From positions 2,356,001 through 2,420,000 of the forward strand of contig NZ_CP071870.1 of the NCBI RefSeq assembly GCF_017569205.1: 64,000 nucleotides of DNA. The letters run 5' to 3'. The notes beneath the pieces were generated by a model. It was not told the origin of the DNA and did not search any database. It saw only the letters and a list, made by a program, of their open reading frames with translations. Position 1 is the first letter of the stretch, and each line of letters opens with the position of its first letter. A program made the position numbers and the translations under genes. Source of the stretch: Propioniciclava sp. MC1595. GTDB taxonomy: Bacteria > Actinomycetota > Actinomycetes > Propionibacteriales > Propionibacteriaceae. Positions 50,882 through 60,798 of this stretch are shown here, piece by piece.

Positions 50882-51421
50882 CCAGCGGCGCATCGCCACG
50901 GCGTCGACCTCCCCGCGTGGGACGAGTCGGCGTGCGACGAGCTCGAGGAGGACACCGCCCGCGACGCCCTGACCACCCTGCGCACGCAGCTGTCCGATGC
51001 CCTGCTCGGCGAGGACGCCTCGGCCGGCCGCGAGCTCCTCAACCAGGCGCTCGACGACTGGCAGGCGCGGGTGTCCGTGGAGGAGGAACTGGCCGACCAC
51101 GAGCTGCCGGGGGTGGAGGTCACGGCGTCCGCGCTGCCGCACGTGCCCCTGCCACCGTGGTACGAGCGTGACCCCACGCTGCCGCGCGACACCGCTGGGC
51201 GGTGCCCCACGCTCGGCCCGTTCCTGCTGGCGGTCGTGGGCGTCCTGCTCACCGAGGCGACGAACATCCACCTCAGCGGGTACGCCGACCGCGTCAGGCC
51301 CTGCGAGGCGCCCGACTGCCGTACCCCGTTCCTCGACGCGGGCGACGGCCGACGGCGGCGCTTCTGCTCGCCGCGGTGCCGTGCTCGACAGTCAGCCCGG
51401 GCGCGGGCACGGGTCCGGTGA
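50882..51421 (+). pseudogene. 5'-truncated CGNR-like zinc-finger protein
   Basis: The open frame reads HRHGVDLPAWDESACDELEE and continues to a C-terminal zinc-finger-like segment with Cys residues in CEAPDCRTPFLD and RFCSPRCRARQ, resembling the CGNR domain of ABATE/CGNR regulators. There is no ATG, GTG or TTG in frame before GTG 51071, so the first part of the apparent coding sequence cannot be started. Either a short 116-residue protein from 51071 is made or the gene lost its 5' end. 50694-50881 shows no gene. Confidence 0.5.
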
Positions 51422-51461
51422 GCCCCGGGGGCACGAGGCAGGCCTGCGCCAGTGTCACACC

Positions 51462-52439
51462 TCAGTACTGGTGCGGCTGGCTCCGGCCCAGCCGCGAGCG
51501 GATCTGGATCAGGTCGGTCGCGTGGCGCTCCAGTGCGCGGTCCTCGGGCAGGCGCGGCACCCACGGGCGCACCGGCACCTCGTGGTCGTCCTCGCCCAGG
51601 GCCGTGTAGACGATCGTGCAGTGCGTGGTGGTCTGCAGTTCGGTCCGGCGCGGGTCACCGGAGCGCACCCACACCGAGACGTGCATCTCGGAGCCGTCGG
51701 TGTAGATGAGCCGAGCGTCCACCTCGACGATGTCGCCGATGTACATGGGCCGGTAGAACCGGAACCCGCCGGCGTAGGTGGCGCGGGCGTGACCGTGGAA
51801 CCACCGCTCCGCTACGAGCTTGCCGGCGGTCATGATCCAGTGCATGACGTAGCCGCCGTGCACCTTGCCGCCCCAGTTCACGTCGGTCGGCGCGGCCAGG
51901 AACCGCAGGGTCTCCCGGCAGGTCTCGGTGGCGTCCGAGTACACCTGCACCGCCATGGCTTCCTCGACCTCGCGGCGCACGGCGGTCAGCATCTGGGCGC
52001 GCTCGTTCTCCTCGCGCTCCCAGTCGTCCTCCGGCGTGAACGGGGGCACGGGCGTGGGCTTGCCGTCGGCGTCCATGGCCACGAAGACCAGCAGGCACTG
52101 GGTGTTGGTGACGCGCACGTCCTCGCGCGGGTTGTGGCTGGTGACGGTACAGACGACCTGCAGCGAGGTGCGGCCGGTGTAGACCACGCGCGCTTCGACC
52201 TCGACCATGTCGCCCACGTTGACGACGCGGTGCAGGTGGATGTTCCCGACGTAGCCGGTGACCGAGTAGTGCCCCGACCAGGCCGCGGCGGCCGCGTAGC
52301 CGGCCTTGTCGATCCACTCCAGGATCTTGCCGCCGCCCACGTAGCCGCGGACATTGGCGTCCATCGGCGCCGCGAGGAACCGCAGGACGACGCTCTTCTG
52401 GCCGCCCACGTGCGCGTGCTCGATCTCAGACAGCCTCAT
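51462..52439 (-). CDS. Tandem hotdog acyl-CoA thioesterase
   Basis: 325 residues with two 4HBT hotdog domains: RFLAAPMDANVRGYVGGGKI with VGDMVEVEARVVYTG in the first and RFLAAPTDVNWGGKVHGGYV with IGDIVEVDARLIYTDG in the second; NTQCLLVFVAMD and TTTHCTIVYTAL end each. This double arrangement matches cytosolic acyl-CoA hydrolases (ACOT7/YciA-like). Its ATG overlaps the malQ stop (ATGA). Confidence 0.88.
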   Translation of the reverse strand: MRLSEIEHAHVGGQKSVVLRFLAAPMDANVRGYVGGGKILEWIDKAGYAAAAAWSGHYSVTGYVGNIHLHRVVNVGDMVEVEARVVYTGRTSLQVVCTVTSHNPREDVRVTNTQCLLVFVAMDADGKPTPVPPFTPEDDWEREENERAQMLTAVRREVEEAMAVQVYSDATETCRETLRFLAAPTDVNWGGKVHGGYVMHWIMTAGKLVAERWFHGHARATYAGGFRFYRPMYIGDIVEVDARLIYTDGSEMHVSVWVRSGDPRRTELQTTTHCTIVYTALGEDDHEVPVRPWVPRLPEDRALERHATDLIQIRSRLGRSQPHQY

Positions 52440-54580
52440 CGCCTCCCGATCGCGTGCACGCTGAAGTCGTTCATCACCGCGGCCAACCGGGCGGCGCGCT
52501 CGGACCGGAAGACCTCCTCCAGCGACAGCGGCTCGCCGTCGGGGCCCGACAGCGGCACGCGCCAGTTCGGGTACTCGTCGACGGTGCCCGGCTGGTTCTG
52601 CGTCTTGCGGTCGCCCACGGCGTCCGTGAGCGCGGCGCACAGCACCCGCGCCGGCGAGGCGACGATCCAGCGGTGCATGGCCAGCACCTTCTCGGCCACG
52701 TCGGTCTCGCCCTCGACGAGGAAGCCGCGCTGCACGAGCCCACGGTTCCAGGTGTCGAAGGTCCGCTCGGCCAGGGCGAGCTCCTCGTCCAGCGACTCGG
52801 TGAGCATGCCCAGGCTGTGCTGCAGCCGGATGTGGTCCAGGGCGAGGTAGCCGGCCGTCGGCGGCATGTCGTGCGTGGTGACCGACGCCATGCAGTACTC
52901 GCGGTAGGCCTCGGGAGGCAGGGGGACGCCGCCGTCCTGCATCTCGAACCAGGCCACGGACGTGCCCAGGATGCCCCGATCGCGGAGGTAGTCACGGACC
53001 CACGGCTCGACGGTGCCGAGGTCCTCGCCCACGACGAGCGCGCCGGCGCGCTGGGCCTCGAGCAGCAGGATGCCGACCATGGCCTCGTGGTTGTAGCGCA
53101 CGTAGGCGCCCTCGGTCGGGGGCAGGCCCTCCGGGATCCACCACAGGCGGAACAGGCCCATGATGTGGTCGACGCGCAGGCCGCCCGAATGGCGCAGGTT
53201 GCCGGCCACCATCGCGCGGAACGGCGCGTAGCTGAGGTCCTCGAGCCGGTCCGGACGCCACGGGGCCTGGCCCCAGTCCTGGCCGAGCTGGTTGTAGTGG
53301 TCCGGCGGGGCGCCCACGCTGACGCCCTGGGCGAACGCGTCGCCGAGCACCCACGCCTCGGCGCTGGAGCGGCTCACGCCCACCGCCAGGTCGTTCATGA
53401 TGCCGACCTTCATGCCGGCGGCCCGCGCGGCGGACTGCGCCTCGCGGAGCTGGTTGTCGGCCACCCACTGCAGCCAGACGAAGAAGTCGACGTCGCGGGC
53501 GTACTCGGCGGCGAAGGCGGCCACCTCGGGCGAGCTGGGCCGCAGGTACTCGGCCGGCCACTCGCGCCAGTTCAGCCCGAACGTGCTGACCAGCACGCAC
53601 CAGGTCGCGAACTGCGACAGGGTGCGCCCCTCGGCGCGGACGAAGCTCTCCTTGGCCATCATCCGCACCTCGGAGAGGCCCTCGTCGTAGACGATCCGCA
53701 GCGCGGCGAGCTTGGCGAGCCAGATCGCGTTGCGCTCGATGCGGTCGGACCCGGCGAGCTGCTTGTCGAGCTCGGCCTTGATGTCGGCGATCCGCCGGCG
53801 CTTGTTCTCGTTCAGCGTCGCGTACTCGGGGATGAACTCGGGGCGCACGTACAGGGGGTTCACGTAGCGGCGCGAGCTCGGCAGGTACGGCGAGGGCTCC
53901 AGCGGCGGCATCGGCTGCGCGGCGTGGAGCGGGTTGACCAGCAGGTAGTCGGCGAAGTGCTGCGTGCCCGACCACGTGGCGAGGTCGCCGAGGTCGATCA
54001 GGTCGCCCATGCCCCACGAGTTGGCCGAGCGCACGCTGTACAGCTGCGTCGCGTAGCCCCAGACCCGGCGGTTGCCCATCGCCTCGGGGAAGCCGAGGAA
54101 GCGCGGCGTGACGACCAGCGTCTCCTCGACGGTGCTGCCCGGTGTCTCGAGGACCAGGCGGTGGTAGCCCAGCGGCAGCTCGGCGGGCAGGGCGAAGGTG
54201 GCCTCACCCACCCACGCGCCGTCGATCTCGCGGTCGGGCTCGTGGTTGTCGACCTGCCACGCCTCCCAGCGCCCGCCCTCCTCGAGGCGGATGTGCACCG
54301 ACGCCGGCGAGCCCGCCGGGACGTGCACGTTCACGTGGGCCTGCGAACCCTGCTGCATCACGGTGCACGGGGGCAGCCCGCGGCGCCAGGGACGGAGGGC
54401 CTCGTCGGTGAGCGCCTGGTGGGCGGCCTCGTCGGTCGAGGCGTCCACGCCCATGCCGGCGAGGATGCCGACGACGGTGGCGTCGTCCACCTCGGTCAGG
54501 CGACCCTTCCAGTCCCAGAACTCGGTGGAGATGCCGAAGGCAGCGGCGAGGTCGGCCAGCACGCGGTTGGTCAAGGGCAT
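52436..54580 (-). CDS. malQ: 4-alpha-glucanotransferase
   Basis: 714-residue amylomaltase, GH77. Transfers maltosyl and longer units between glucans. An N-terminal beta-rich extension (to about 165) precedes the barrel: GYATQLYSVRSANSWGMGDL, EPSPYLPSSRRYVNPLYV, RVDHIMGLFRLWWIP with the nucleophile Asp, VVGEDLGTVEPWV with the acid/base Glu, and TTHDMPPTAGY. Glycogen or maltodextrin breakdown, consistent with the alpha-glucoside importer elsewhere in the window. ATG 54580 has TAGGGT 7 nt upstream. Confidence 0.95.
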   Translation of the reverse strand: MPLTNRVLADLAAAFGISTEFWDWKGRLTEVDDATVVGILAGMGVDASTDEAAHQALTDEALRPWRRGLPPCTVMQQGSQAHVNVHVPAGSPASVHIRLEEGGRWEAWQVDNHEPDREIDGAWVGEATFALPAELPLGYHRLVLETPGSTVEETLVVTPRFLGFPEAMGNRRVWGYATQLYSVRSANSWGMGDLIDLGDLATWSGTQHFADYLLVNPLHAAQPMPPLEPSPYLPSSRRYVNPLYVRPEFIPEYATLNENKRRRIADIKAELDKQLAGSDRIERNAIWLAKLAALRIVYDEGLSEVRMMAKESFVRAEGRTLSQFATWCVLVSTFGLNWREWPAEYLRPSSPEVAAFAAEYARDVDFFVWLQWVADNQLREAQSAARAAGMKVGIMNDLAVGVSRSSAEAWVLGDAFAQGVSVGAPPDHYNQLGQDWGQAPWRPDRLEDLSYAPFRAMVAGNLRHSGGLRVDHIMGLFRLWWIPEGLPPTEGAYVRYNHEAMVGILLLEAQRAGALVVGEDLGTVEPWVRDYLRDRGILGTSVAWFEMQDGGVPLPPEAYREYCMASVTTHDMPPTAGYLALDHIRLQHSLGMLTESLDEELALAERTFDTWNRGLVQRGFLVEGETDVAEKVLAMHRWIVASPARVLCAALTDAVGDRKTQNQPGTVDEYPNWRVPLSGPDGEPLSLEEVFRSERAARLAAVMNDFSVHAIGRR

Positions 54581-54587
54581 GCCCTCA

Positions 54588-54593
54588 ACCCTA
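54588..54593 (-). promoter_or_regulatory. Leaderless -10 box (malQ)
   Basis: On the minus strand TAGGGT-TGAGGGC-ATG, 7 nt from box to start. Confidence 0.65.
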
Positions 54594-54621
54594 GTGCAGT
54601 CGGGGCCTCCCGACCGAAACT

Positions 54622-55116
54622 TCAGGCGGGGTCGGCCTCGAACGGCTGGACGAGGCGGCGCAGCAGCGCGGCGATCTGCTCGCGCTCCCCCATCGACAGG
54701 CCGTCGAGGATGTGCTGCTCGCGCTCGAGCAGGTCGGCCAGGGCCGCCTCGACGAGCTCGCGTCCGGGCGTGAGCAGCCGGACGCGCACCCCACGACGGT
54801 CGCGCGGATCGGGGAGGCGCTCGACCAAGCCGCGCGCGGCGAGGCGGTCGATGCGGTTGGTCATGGTGCCGGAGGTCGACAGGGTCTGCTGGATCAGCTG
54901 GCCGGGCGACAGCTCGTAGGGCGGGCCCTCGCGGCGCAGCGCGGCGAGGACGTCGAACTCCCAGGTGTCGAGGCTGTGGATGGCGAAGGCGTCGCGACGC
55001 TCGAAGTCGAGATGGCGTGCCAAGCGGCTCACCCGCGAGAGGACGCGCAACGGGGACACGTCGAGGTCGGGCGTCTCACGGGCCCACGCCTGCAGGATCC
55101 TGTCCACCTCGTCCAT
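54622..55116 (-). CDS. MarR-family transcriptional regulator
   Basis: 164 residues: WEFDVLAALRREG, LSPGQLIQQTLSTSGTMTNRIDRLAARGLVERL and the wing PDPRDRRGVRVRLLT with the conserved DxRxxR. AGGAGG stands 8 nt before the ATG. Three tandem inverted repeats lie 26-69 bp upstream. The MFS exporter gene ends 121 bp upstream on the same strand, suggesting an efflux-regulator pair. Confidence 0.9.
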   Translation of the reverse strand: MDEVDRILQAWARETPDLDVSPLRVLSRVSRLARHLDFERRDAFAIHSLDTWEFDVLAALRREGPPYELSPGQLIQQTLSTSGTMTNRIDRLAARGLVERLPDPRDRRGVRVRLLTPGRELVEAALADLLEREQHILDGLSMGEREQIAALLRRLVQPFEADPA

Positions 55117-55141
55117 CTTGCGTACCTCCTGGCTACCCAGC

Positions 55142-55185
55142 TCTCGGCAGCGAGAAGCTTGGTGTCGAGATTCTAGCCACCGAGA
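55142..55185. promoter_or_regulatory. Three tandem 15-bp operator repeats upstream of marR
   Basis: On the minus strand: TCTCG-GTGG-CTAGA, TCTCG-ACAC-CAAGC and TCTCG-CTGC-CGAGA, starting at exact 15-bp intervals (plus-strand 55172-55185, 55157-55170, 55142-55155). The last is a perfect palindrome. A likely cooperative binding array for the MarR protein. Confidence 0.7.
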
Positions 55186-55236
55186 TGCTTTGTACGAAGG
55201 TGTTGCACAAATCGTGACCGGGCCGTGCCCAAGTGC

Positions 55237-56598
55237 TCAGGCCGACGCCAGCGAGTGGTTCGCCACGTATCCGATCGACCGCGCGGCCAGGAGGCCGAGC
55301 AGGGCGGGTACCACGAGCGCCGTCATCACCCAGCCGAACGTGACCGCGTCGGGGGCCGAGGCGGCCAGCGCGGCGAAGATCGTCCCCGCCGCGCCGGTCA
55401 GCAGCGCGTTGCCGGTCGTCTCCCCCACCTGCAGCGAGCTGGTGTTGCGGCCGATCTCGGCGGCCGGCGAGAGCTGCATCGTGGCCAGCGCCGTGGACGA
55501 GCTCTGCAGCCCCATGCCCACCCCGGCGAGCAGGCTGGCGGCCAGCGGCAGCACCAGCGAGGACCCGCCCCACCAGCCCGCCACCGCGAGCAGCGCCGTC
55601 CCGGCCGCCACGCTGGTGGCGCCGGCGACGATGATCCGGTCGCGGGAGAGCCGCAGCCACGGGCGCGCCTGCAGCCAGGACCCGCCCATCCAGCCCACCG
55701 AGCCGAGCGTGATGACCACGCCGGCCAGCTGCAGCGGCACCCCGCGGGTGGTGAGCATGAGGGGCAGGAAGGCCTGGGTGCCGAAGAACGTCCCCGAGAC
55801 GAGCAGGCGGGTGTTGACCACCGACGGCAGGCCGGACGCCGCGGGTGCGAACCCGCGGGGCATCAGCCTCCGGAACCACATCCCCACCAGGACCAGGCCG
55901 ACGACCAGCCACAGCAGCGACAACGGCTCGAGCCGCTGCCCGGCCACCTGGAGCAGCGCGATGCCGGCCGCGACGGCCACGGCGGCGTGGACGGGCACGG
56001 GGTCGGCCTCGCCGGCGTCGGCGTCCGGTTCGCGCGCCGCGAGGTGCGCCAGCCCGGGCGCCATCAGGGCCAGACCGAGCGCCACGAACGGCAGCACCGC
56101 CCAGAACACCCAGTGCCACGAGAAGGTCTCGCTCAGCCACGCCGCGACGGCCGGCCCCACGAAGGAGGGCAGCATCCAGCAAGCGGAGTACCAGGTCATG
56201 ACCCGCGCACGCTCGGCGGGGTCGTAGGCCACGGCGGTGACCACCATCAGCGTCAGCGCGACGGCCCCGCCGCCCAGGCCCTGGACGAACCGGCCGACCA
56301 GCAGCACCAGCATCCAGGGGGCGAGCGCCGCCACCACGACCCCGACGGCGAACACGACCAGCCCGACGAGCAGCGGGCGGACCGGGCCCACGGCGTCCGT
56401 GACCCGCCCGGCCACCACGATCGCCACCAGCTGCGCGATCATCACCGCCGTGAACGCCCACGCGTAGAGGTGGAGGTCGCCCAGGTCCGCGGCCGCGGCG
56501 GGCATGGCGGTGACCACGGCCATGCCCTCGAAGGCGACGGCCGTGACGCAGGTCAACAGGCCGACGGTCAGGGCGCGGCGCGAGGATGGGGCGGACAC
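55237..56598 (-). CDS. MFS drug/metabolite exporter
   Basis: 453 residues, about 12-14 membrane helices: LTVGLLTCVTAVAFEGMAVVTAMPAAAADL, the loop GRVTDAVGPVRPLL as motif A, and GRFVQGLGGGAVALTLMVV as motif C, typical of the DHA proton-antiport family. Substrate unknown. GTG 56598 with GGGGGA upstream. It reads towards the MarR gene, which may control it from the promoter in between or act on it in trans. Confidence 0.9.
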   Translation of the reverse strand: MSAPSSRRALTVGLLTCVTAVAFEGMAVVTAMPAAAADLGDLHLYAWAFTAVMIAQLVAIVVAGRVTDAVGPVRPLLVGLVVFAVGVVVAALAPWMLVLLVGRFVQGLGGGAVALTLMVVTAVAYDPAERARVMTWYSACWMLPSFVGPAVAAWLSETFSWHWVFWAVLPFVALGLALMAPGLAHLAAREPDADAGEADPVPVHAAVAVAAGIALLQVAGQRLEPLSLLWLVVGLVLVGMWFRRLMPRGFAPAASGLPSVVNTRLLVSGTFFGTQAFLPLMLTTRGVPLQLAGVVITLGSVGWMGGSWLQARPWLRLSRDRIIVAGATSVAAGTALLAVAGWWGGSSLVLPLAASLLAGVGMGLQSSSTALATMQLSPAAEIGRNTSSLQVGETTGNALLTGAAGTIFAALAASAPDAVTFGWVMTALVVPALLGLLAARSIGYVANHSLASA

Positions 56599-56627
56599 GA
56601 TCCCCCATTCCACCACCCATTCGCGCC

Positions 56628-56633
56628 TAGGAT
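56628..56633 (+). promoter_or_regulatory. Leaderless -10 box (DUF3039 gene)
   Basis: TAGGAT-GAAACGC-ATG, 7 nt before the start at 56641. Confidence 0.65.
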
Positions 56634-56640
56634 GAAACGC

Positions 56641-56925
56641 ATGACCCAGCTGACACCCGCACCCGGCTCGCAGACGGTCGTCGACGAGCGCACCGAGTTC
56701 CGGCTCGACGAGGGCGACCACGAGCGCTTCAGCCACTACGTGCCGAAGAACAAGCTCACCGAGGCGATGGTCATGGGGACGCCGGTCGTCGCCCTGTGCG
56801 GCAAGGTCTGGGTGCCCAGCCGCAACCCCGACCGGTTCCCGGTCTGCCCCGAGTGCAAGGAGATCTGGGAGACCTTCCGCGGCGGCGAGGGCGGTGGCGA
56901 GGGCGACGGCGGTCAGGAGTCATGA
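56641..56925 (+). CDS. DUF3039 protein
   Basis: 94 residues: FSHYVPKNKLTEAMVMGTPVVALCGKVWVPSRNPDRFPVCPECKEIWE is the DUF3039 core (given here in overlapping sense, key parts ALCGKVWVPSR and CPECKEIW), with three Cys suited to metal binding. The C-terminus is a Gly/Glu tail. Conserved throughout Actinomycetota, function unknown. Overlaps sixA by 4 nt. Confidence 0.9.
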   Translation: MTQLTPAPGSQTVVDERTEFRLDEGDHERFSHYVPKNKLTEAMVMGTPVVALCGKVWVPSRNPDRFPVCPECKEIWETFRGGEGGGEGDGGQES

Positions 56926-57422
56926 CCCGGCCCCGGACGATCGTCGTCGTCCGCCACGGCAAGAGCTCGTGGAAGACCAACGACCCCGACATCGACCGCC
57001 CGCTGTCCCCGCGCGGCACGCGTGACGCGGTCGTGGCCGGCCAGCAGCTGGCGCCGCTCGGCGTCGACGTCGTCCTGGTCTCCCCCGCCACCCGCGCGCA
57101 GCAGACCTGGCAGTGCCTCGAGATGGGCGGCCTGGCGTGTGACGACGTGCGCACCACCGACGCGCTCTACCACGCGTGGACGCCCGAGGTCGTCGACATC
57201 CTCAAGGCCCTCCCCGCAGCCGCGCGCACCGTGGCGATCATCGGCCACGAGCCCACGCTGAGCGACGTGATCGGCACGCTGGCCGCCCCCTCGCGGCTCG
57301 GCGACGAGGTGGCCGTGAAGTTCCCGACCTCGGCGATCGCGGTGCTCACCACCCGCGGCGACTGGGACGCCCTCGCCCCCGGTGCCTGCACCCTCGAGGC
57401 CTTCGAGGTGCCGCGCGGATGA
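56922..57422 (+). CDS. sixA: Phosphohistidine phosphatase SixA-like
   Basis: 166-residue histidine-phosphatase-branch protein: VVVRHGKSSW with the nucleophile His, LSPRGTRDA, LVSPATRAQQTW and the second His in AIIGHEPTLSD. Removes phosphate from phospho-His proteins or small molecules. Second gene of DUF3039-sixA-YgjV, with ATGA overlaps on both sides. Confidence 0.9.
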   Translation: MTRPRTIVVVRHGKSSWKTNDPDIDRPLSPRGTRDAVVAGQQLAPLGVDVVLVSPATRAQQTWQCLEMGGLACDDVRTTDALYHAWTPEVVDILKALPAAARTVAIIGHEPTLSDVIGTLAAPSRLGDEVAVKFPTSAIAVLTTRGDWDALAPGACTLEAFEVPRG

Positions 57423-58027
57423 ACTGGGTGGAGGTTGTCGGGTACGTCGCATCGGCGCTGATCGCGGCGTCCTTCATGATGAAGTCGCTGGTCAAGCTCC
57501 GGTGGGTCTCCCTGGTCGGCTCGATCATCTTCGTCGTCTACGCCGTGCTCATCGGCGCCTGGCCGGTCGCGCTCACCAACGCGGTGGTCGCGGTGGCCAA
57601 CATCGTCCGCCTGCGCAAGGAGCTGGGCACCTCGTCCACGTTCACGGCGGTCCCGATGCGCCCCGAGTCACCGTTCCTGGCCGACTTCCTCGGCGCCCAC
57701 GCCGACGACATCGCCACCAGCCAGCCGGCCTACCACCCGGCGGACGAGGACACCTTCATCCGCCTGGTGAACCGCGACGGCCTCCCCACCGGCGTGCTGG
57801 TGGGCGAGCCCGCGGGCAAGGAGCTGCTGGTCAAGCTCGACTACGTGACGCCGGCCTACCGCGACAGCCTCGGCGCGAAGTGGCTGTTCGGGCAGGGTCG
57901 CTCGACCTTCACCGAGGCGGGGTTCACCCGCCTGGTCGCGCACGCGCACACGGCGGTGCACCGCAACTACCTCGAGCTGGTCGGCTTCCGGCCCGAGGGC
58001 AACGCGTACGTGCTCGACCTCTCCTGA
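57419..58027 (+). CDS. YgjV-family membrane protein
   Basis: 202 residues. The N-terminal 75 residues are three membrane helices (VVGYVASALIAASFMMKS, WVSLVGSIIFVVYAVLIG, ALTNAVVAVANIVRL) as in YgjV-like proteins; the C-terminal cytoplasmic domain (DEDTFIRLVNRDGLPTGVLVG, LELVGFRPEGNAYVLDL) is GNAT-like in flavour but without a clear acetyl-CoA loop. Function unknown. Confidence 0.8.
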   Translation: MNWVEVVGYVASALIAASFMMKSLVKLRWVSLVGSIIFVVYAVLIGAWPVALTNAVVAVANIVRLRKELGTSSTFTAVPMRPESPFLADFLGAHADDIATSQPAYHPADEDTFIRLVNRDGLPTGVLVGEPAGKELLVKLDYVTPAYRDSLGAKWLFGQGRSTFTEAGFTRLVAHAHTAVHRNYLELVGFRPEGNAYVLDLS

Positions 58028-58042
58028 CCGCCGGCGAAGGGC

Positions 58043-59461
<1,419 letters not shown>

Positions 59462-59506
59462 GAGGGGCAACCCTACCGTCCCGGCGGCGGGCCGGACGCC
59501 CGGGTG

Positions 59507-60367
59507 CTACGCGGCGACCCCGGCGCCGAGCAGGGCGTCGCAGGCGGCGACGAGGCGGGCGCGCAGGGCGTCCCCGCGGTCGGCGACCCGGCGCTGCTCG
59601 GCGACGTAGGCCGCCTTGCCCTCGGGTGTCTCGATCCGGATCGGCTCCACGCCGAGCGCGGCCAGGTCGTAGGGCGCGGCGCGCATGTCCAGCTCGCGGG
59701 CGTCGCGGGCCAGGGCGAGGGCGTCCATGACGAGGTCGGAGGGCACGCCGGGCACCAGCTTGTAGGACCACTTGTACGTGTCCATCGAGGCGTGCAGGCA
59801 GCCGGGCTGCTCCAGCTCGACCTGCCGCTCGCGGGTGGGGGCGTGCAGGTTGCGGCCCACGGCGTCCGGGGTGAAGAAGCGGAACGCGTCGAAGTGCGTG
59901 CACCGCAGCTGGTGGGCCTCGACCACCGCGTCGGTGCCGTCCGCGCCCAGGCGCAGCGGCCACGCGTGCCGGGTCGCGTCGGTGCGGTAGACCATCGCCC
60001 ACTCGTGCAGCCCGAAGCACGACCACTGGGCCGGGCGCTCGCGGGTCGCGGCCAGGAGGCGGCGGACGAACGCGACCGTGTCACCCCGGTCGGCCAGGTA
60101 GGCGGCCATGTCGACTTCGACCAGGCCGTCGACCTCGCGGTGGTACCGCCAGGCCAGCCGCTCGGACGCCCCCTCCAGCCGGACGCCCGGGCCGGGATAC
60201 CAGCGGCGCAGCTGCCCGGGGCGGTGGGAGTAGTAAGTCCACAGGAAGTCCTCGACCGGGTGCTTCTCGCCGCGGCGGCGGCGCTCCAGGTGCGCGGCCG
60301 CGAGCTCGTCGACGGCCGCGGCGTGGGCGTCCGCGAGCGGGTGCCACTGCGACTCGGCGAGGATCAC
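59507..60367 (-). CDS. 3-methyladenine DNA glycosylase family protein (putative)
   Basis: 286 residues. [58 protein letters not shown] and [17 protein letters not shown] match an actinobacterial family usually labelled 3-methyladenine DNA glycosylase; the biochemical basis of that label is thin and no HhH or AlkA motif is visible. GTG 60367 overlaps the aroQ stop (GTGA), so it is co-translated with dehydroquinase. Confidence 0.7.
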   Translation of the reverse strand: MILAESQWHPLADAHAAAVDELAAAHLERRRRGEKHPVEDFLWTYYSHRPGQLRRWYPGPGVRLEGASERLAWRYHREVDGLVEVDMAAYLADRGDTVAFVRRLLAATRERPAQWSCFGLHEWAMVYRTDATRHAWPLRLGADGTDAVVEAHQLRCTHFDAFRFFTPDAVGRNLHAPTRERQVELEQPGCLHASMDTYKWSYKLVPGVPSDLVMDALALARDARELDMRAAPYDLAALGVEPIRIETPEGKAAYVAEQRRVADRGDALRARLVAACDALLGAGVAA

Positions 60368-60789
60368 TGCCGCGAGGCGAGGTGGGCCAGCGCCAGGTCG
60401 TAGCCGCCGAGCCCCAGGCCCATGATCGTGCCCACCACGTAGGGCGAGATGACGAGCTGGTGACGCCACTCCTCGCGCGCGTGCACGTTCGAGATGTGCA
60501 CCTCCACCACCGTCTCGACCTGCACGACGGCGTCGGCGATCGCGTAGGAGTAGTGGGACCACGCGGCTGGGTTGATGACCACCGCGGCCCCGGTCGAGGC
60601 GGCCTCGTGCAGCCAGCCGACCATCTCGGCCTCGCTGTCGGTCTGGCGCACCTCGACGTCGAGGCCGAGCCCGCGGCCGGTCCCGACCAGGTGCTCGGCG
60701 AGCTCGGCGTGGGTGGTCGCCCCGTAGACCTCGGGCTGGCGCGTGCCCAGCCGGCCGAGGTTGACCCCGTTCAACACCAGGACCTTCAT
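60364..60789 (-). CDS. aroQ: Type II 3-dehydroquinate dehydratase
   Basis: 141 residues. [20 protein letters not shown] with the catalytic Tyr, [16 protein letters not shown], and [21 protein letters not shown] with the catalytic His; dodecameric shikimate-pathway enzyme. Lies 9 nt after the SIS-protein gene and overlaps the glycosylase-family gene. Confidence 0.94.
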   Translation of the reverse strand: MKVLVLNGVNLGRLGTRQPEVYGATTHAELAEHLVGTGRGLGLDVEVRQTDSEAEMVGWLHEAASTGAAVVINPAAWSHYSYAIADAVVQVETVVEVHISNVHAREEWRHQLVISPYVVGTIMGLGLGGYDLALAHLASRQ

Positions 60790-60798
60790 GCCATCCTC

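Noticed and set aside
59462-59506. S-adenosylhomocysteine riboswitch before ahcY
   Set aside because: The gap between ahcY and the preceding gene is only about 45 nt and a -10 box lies 8 nt from the start, leaving no room for an aptamer.
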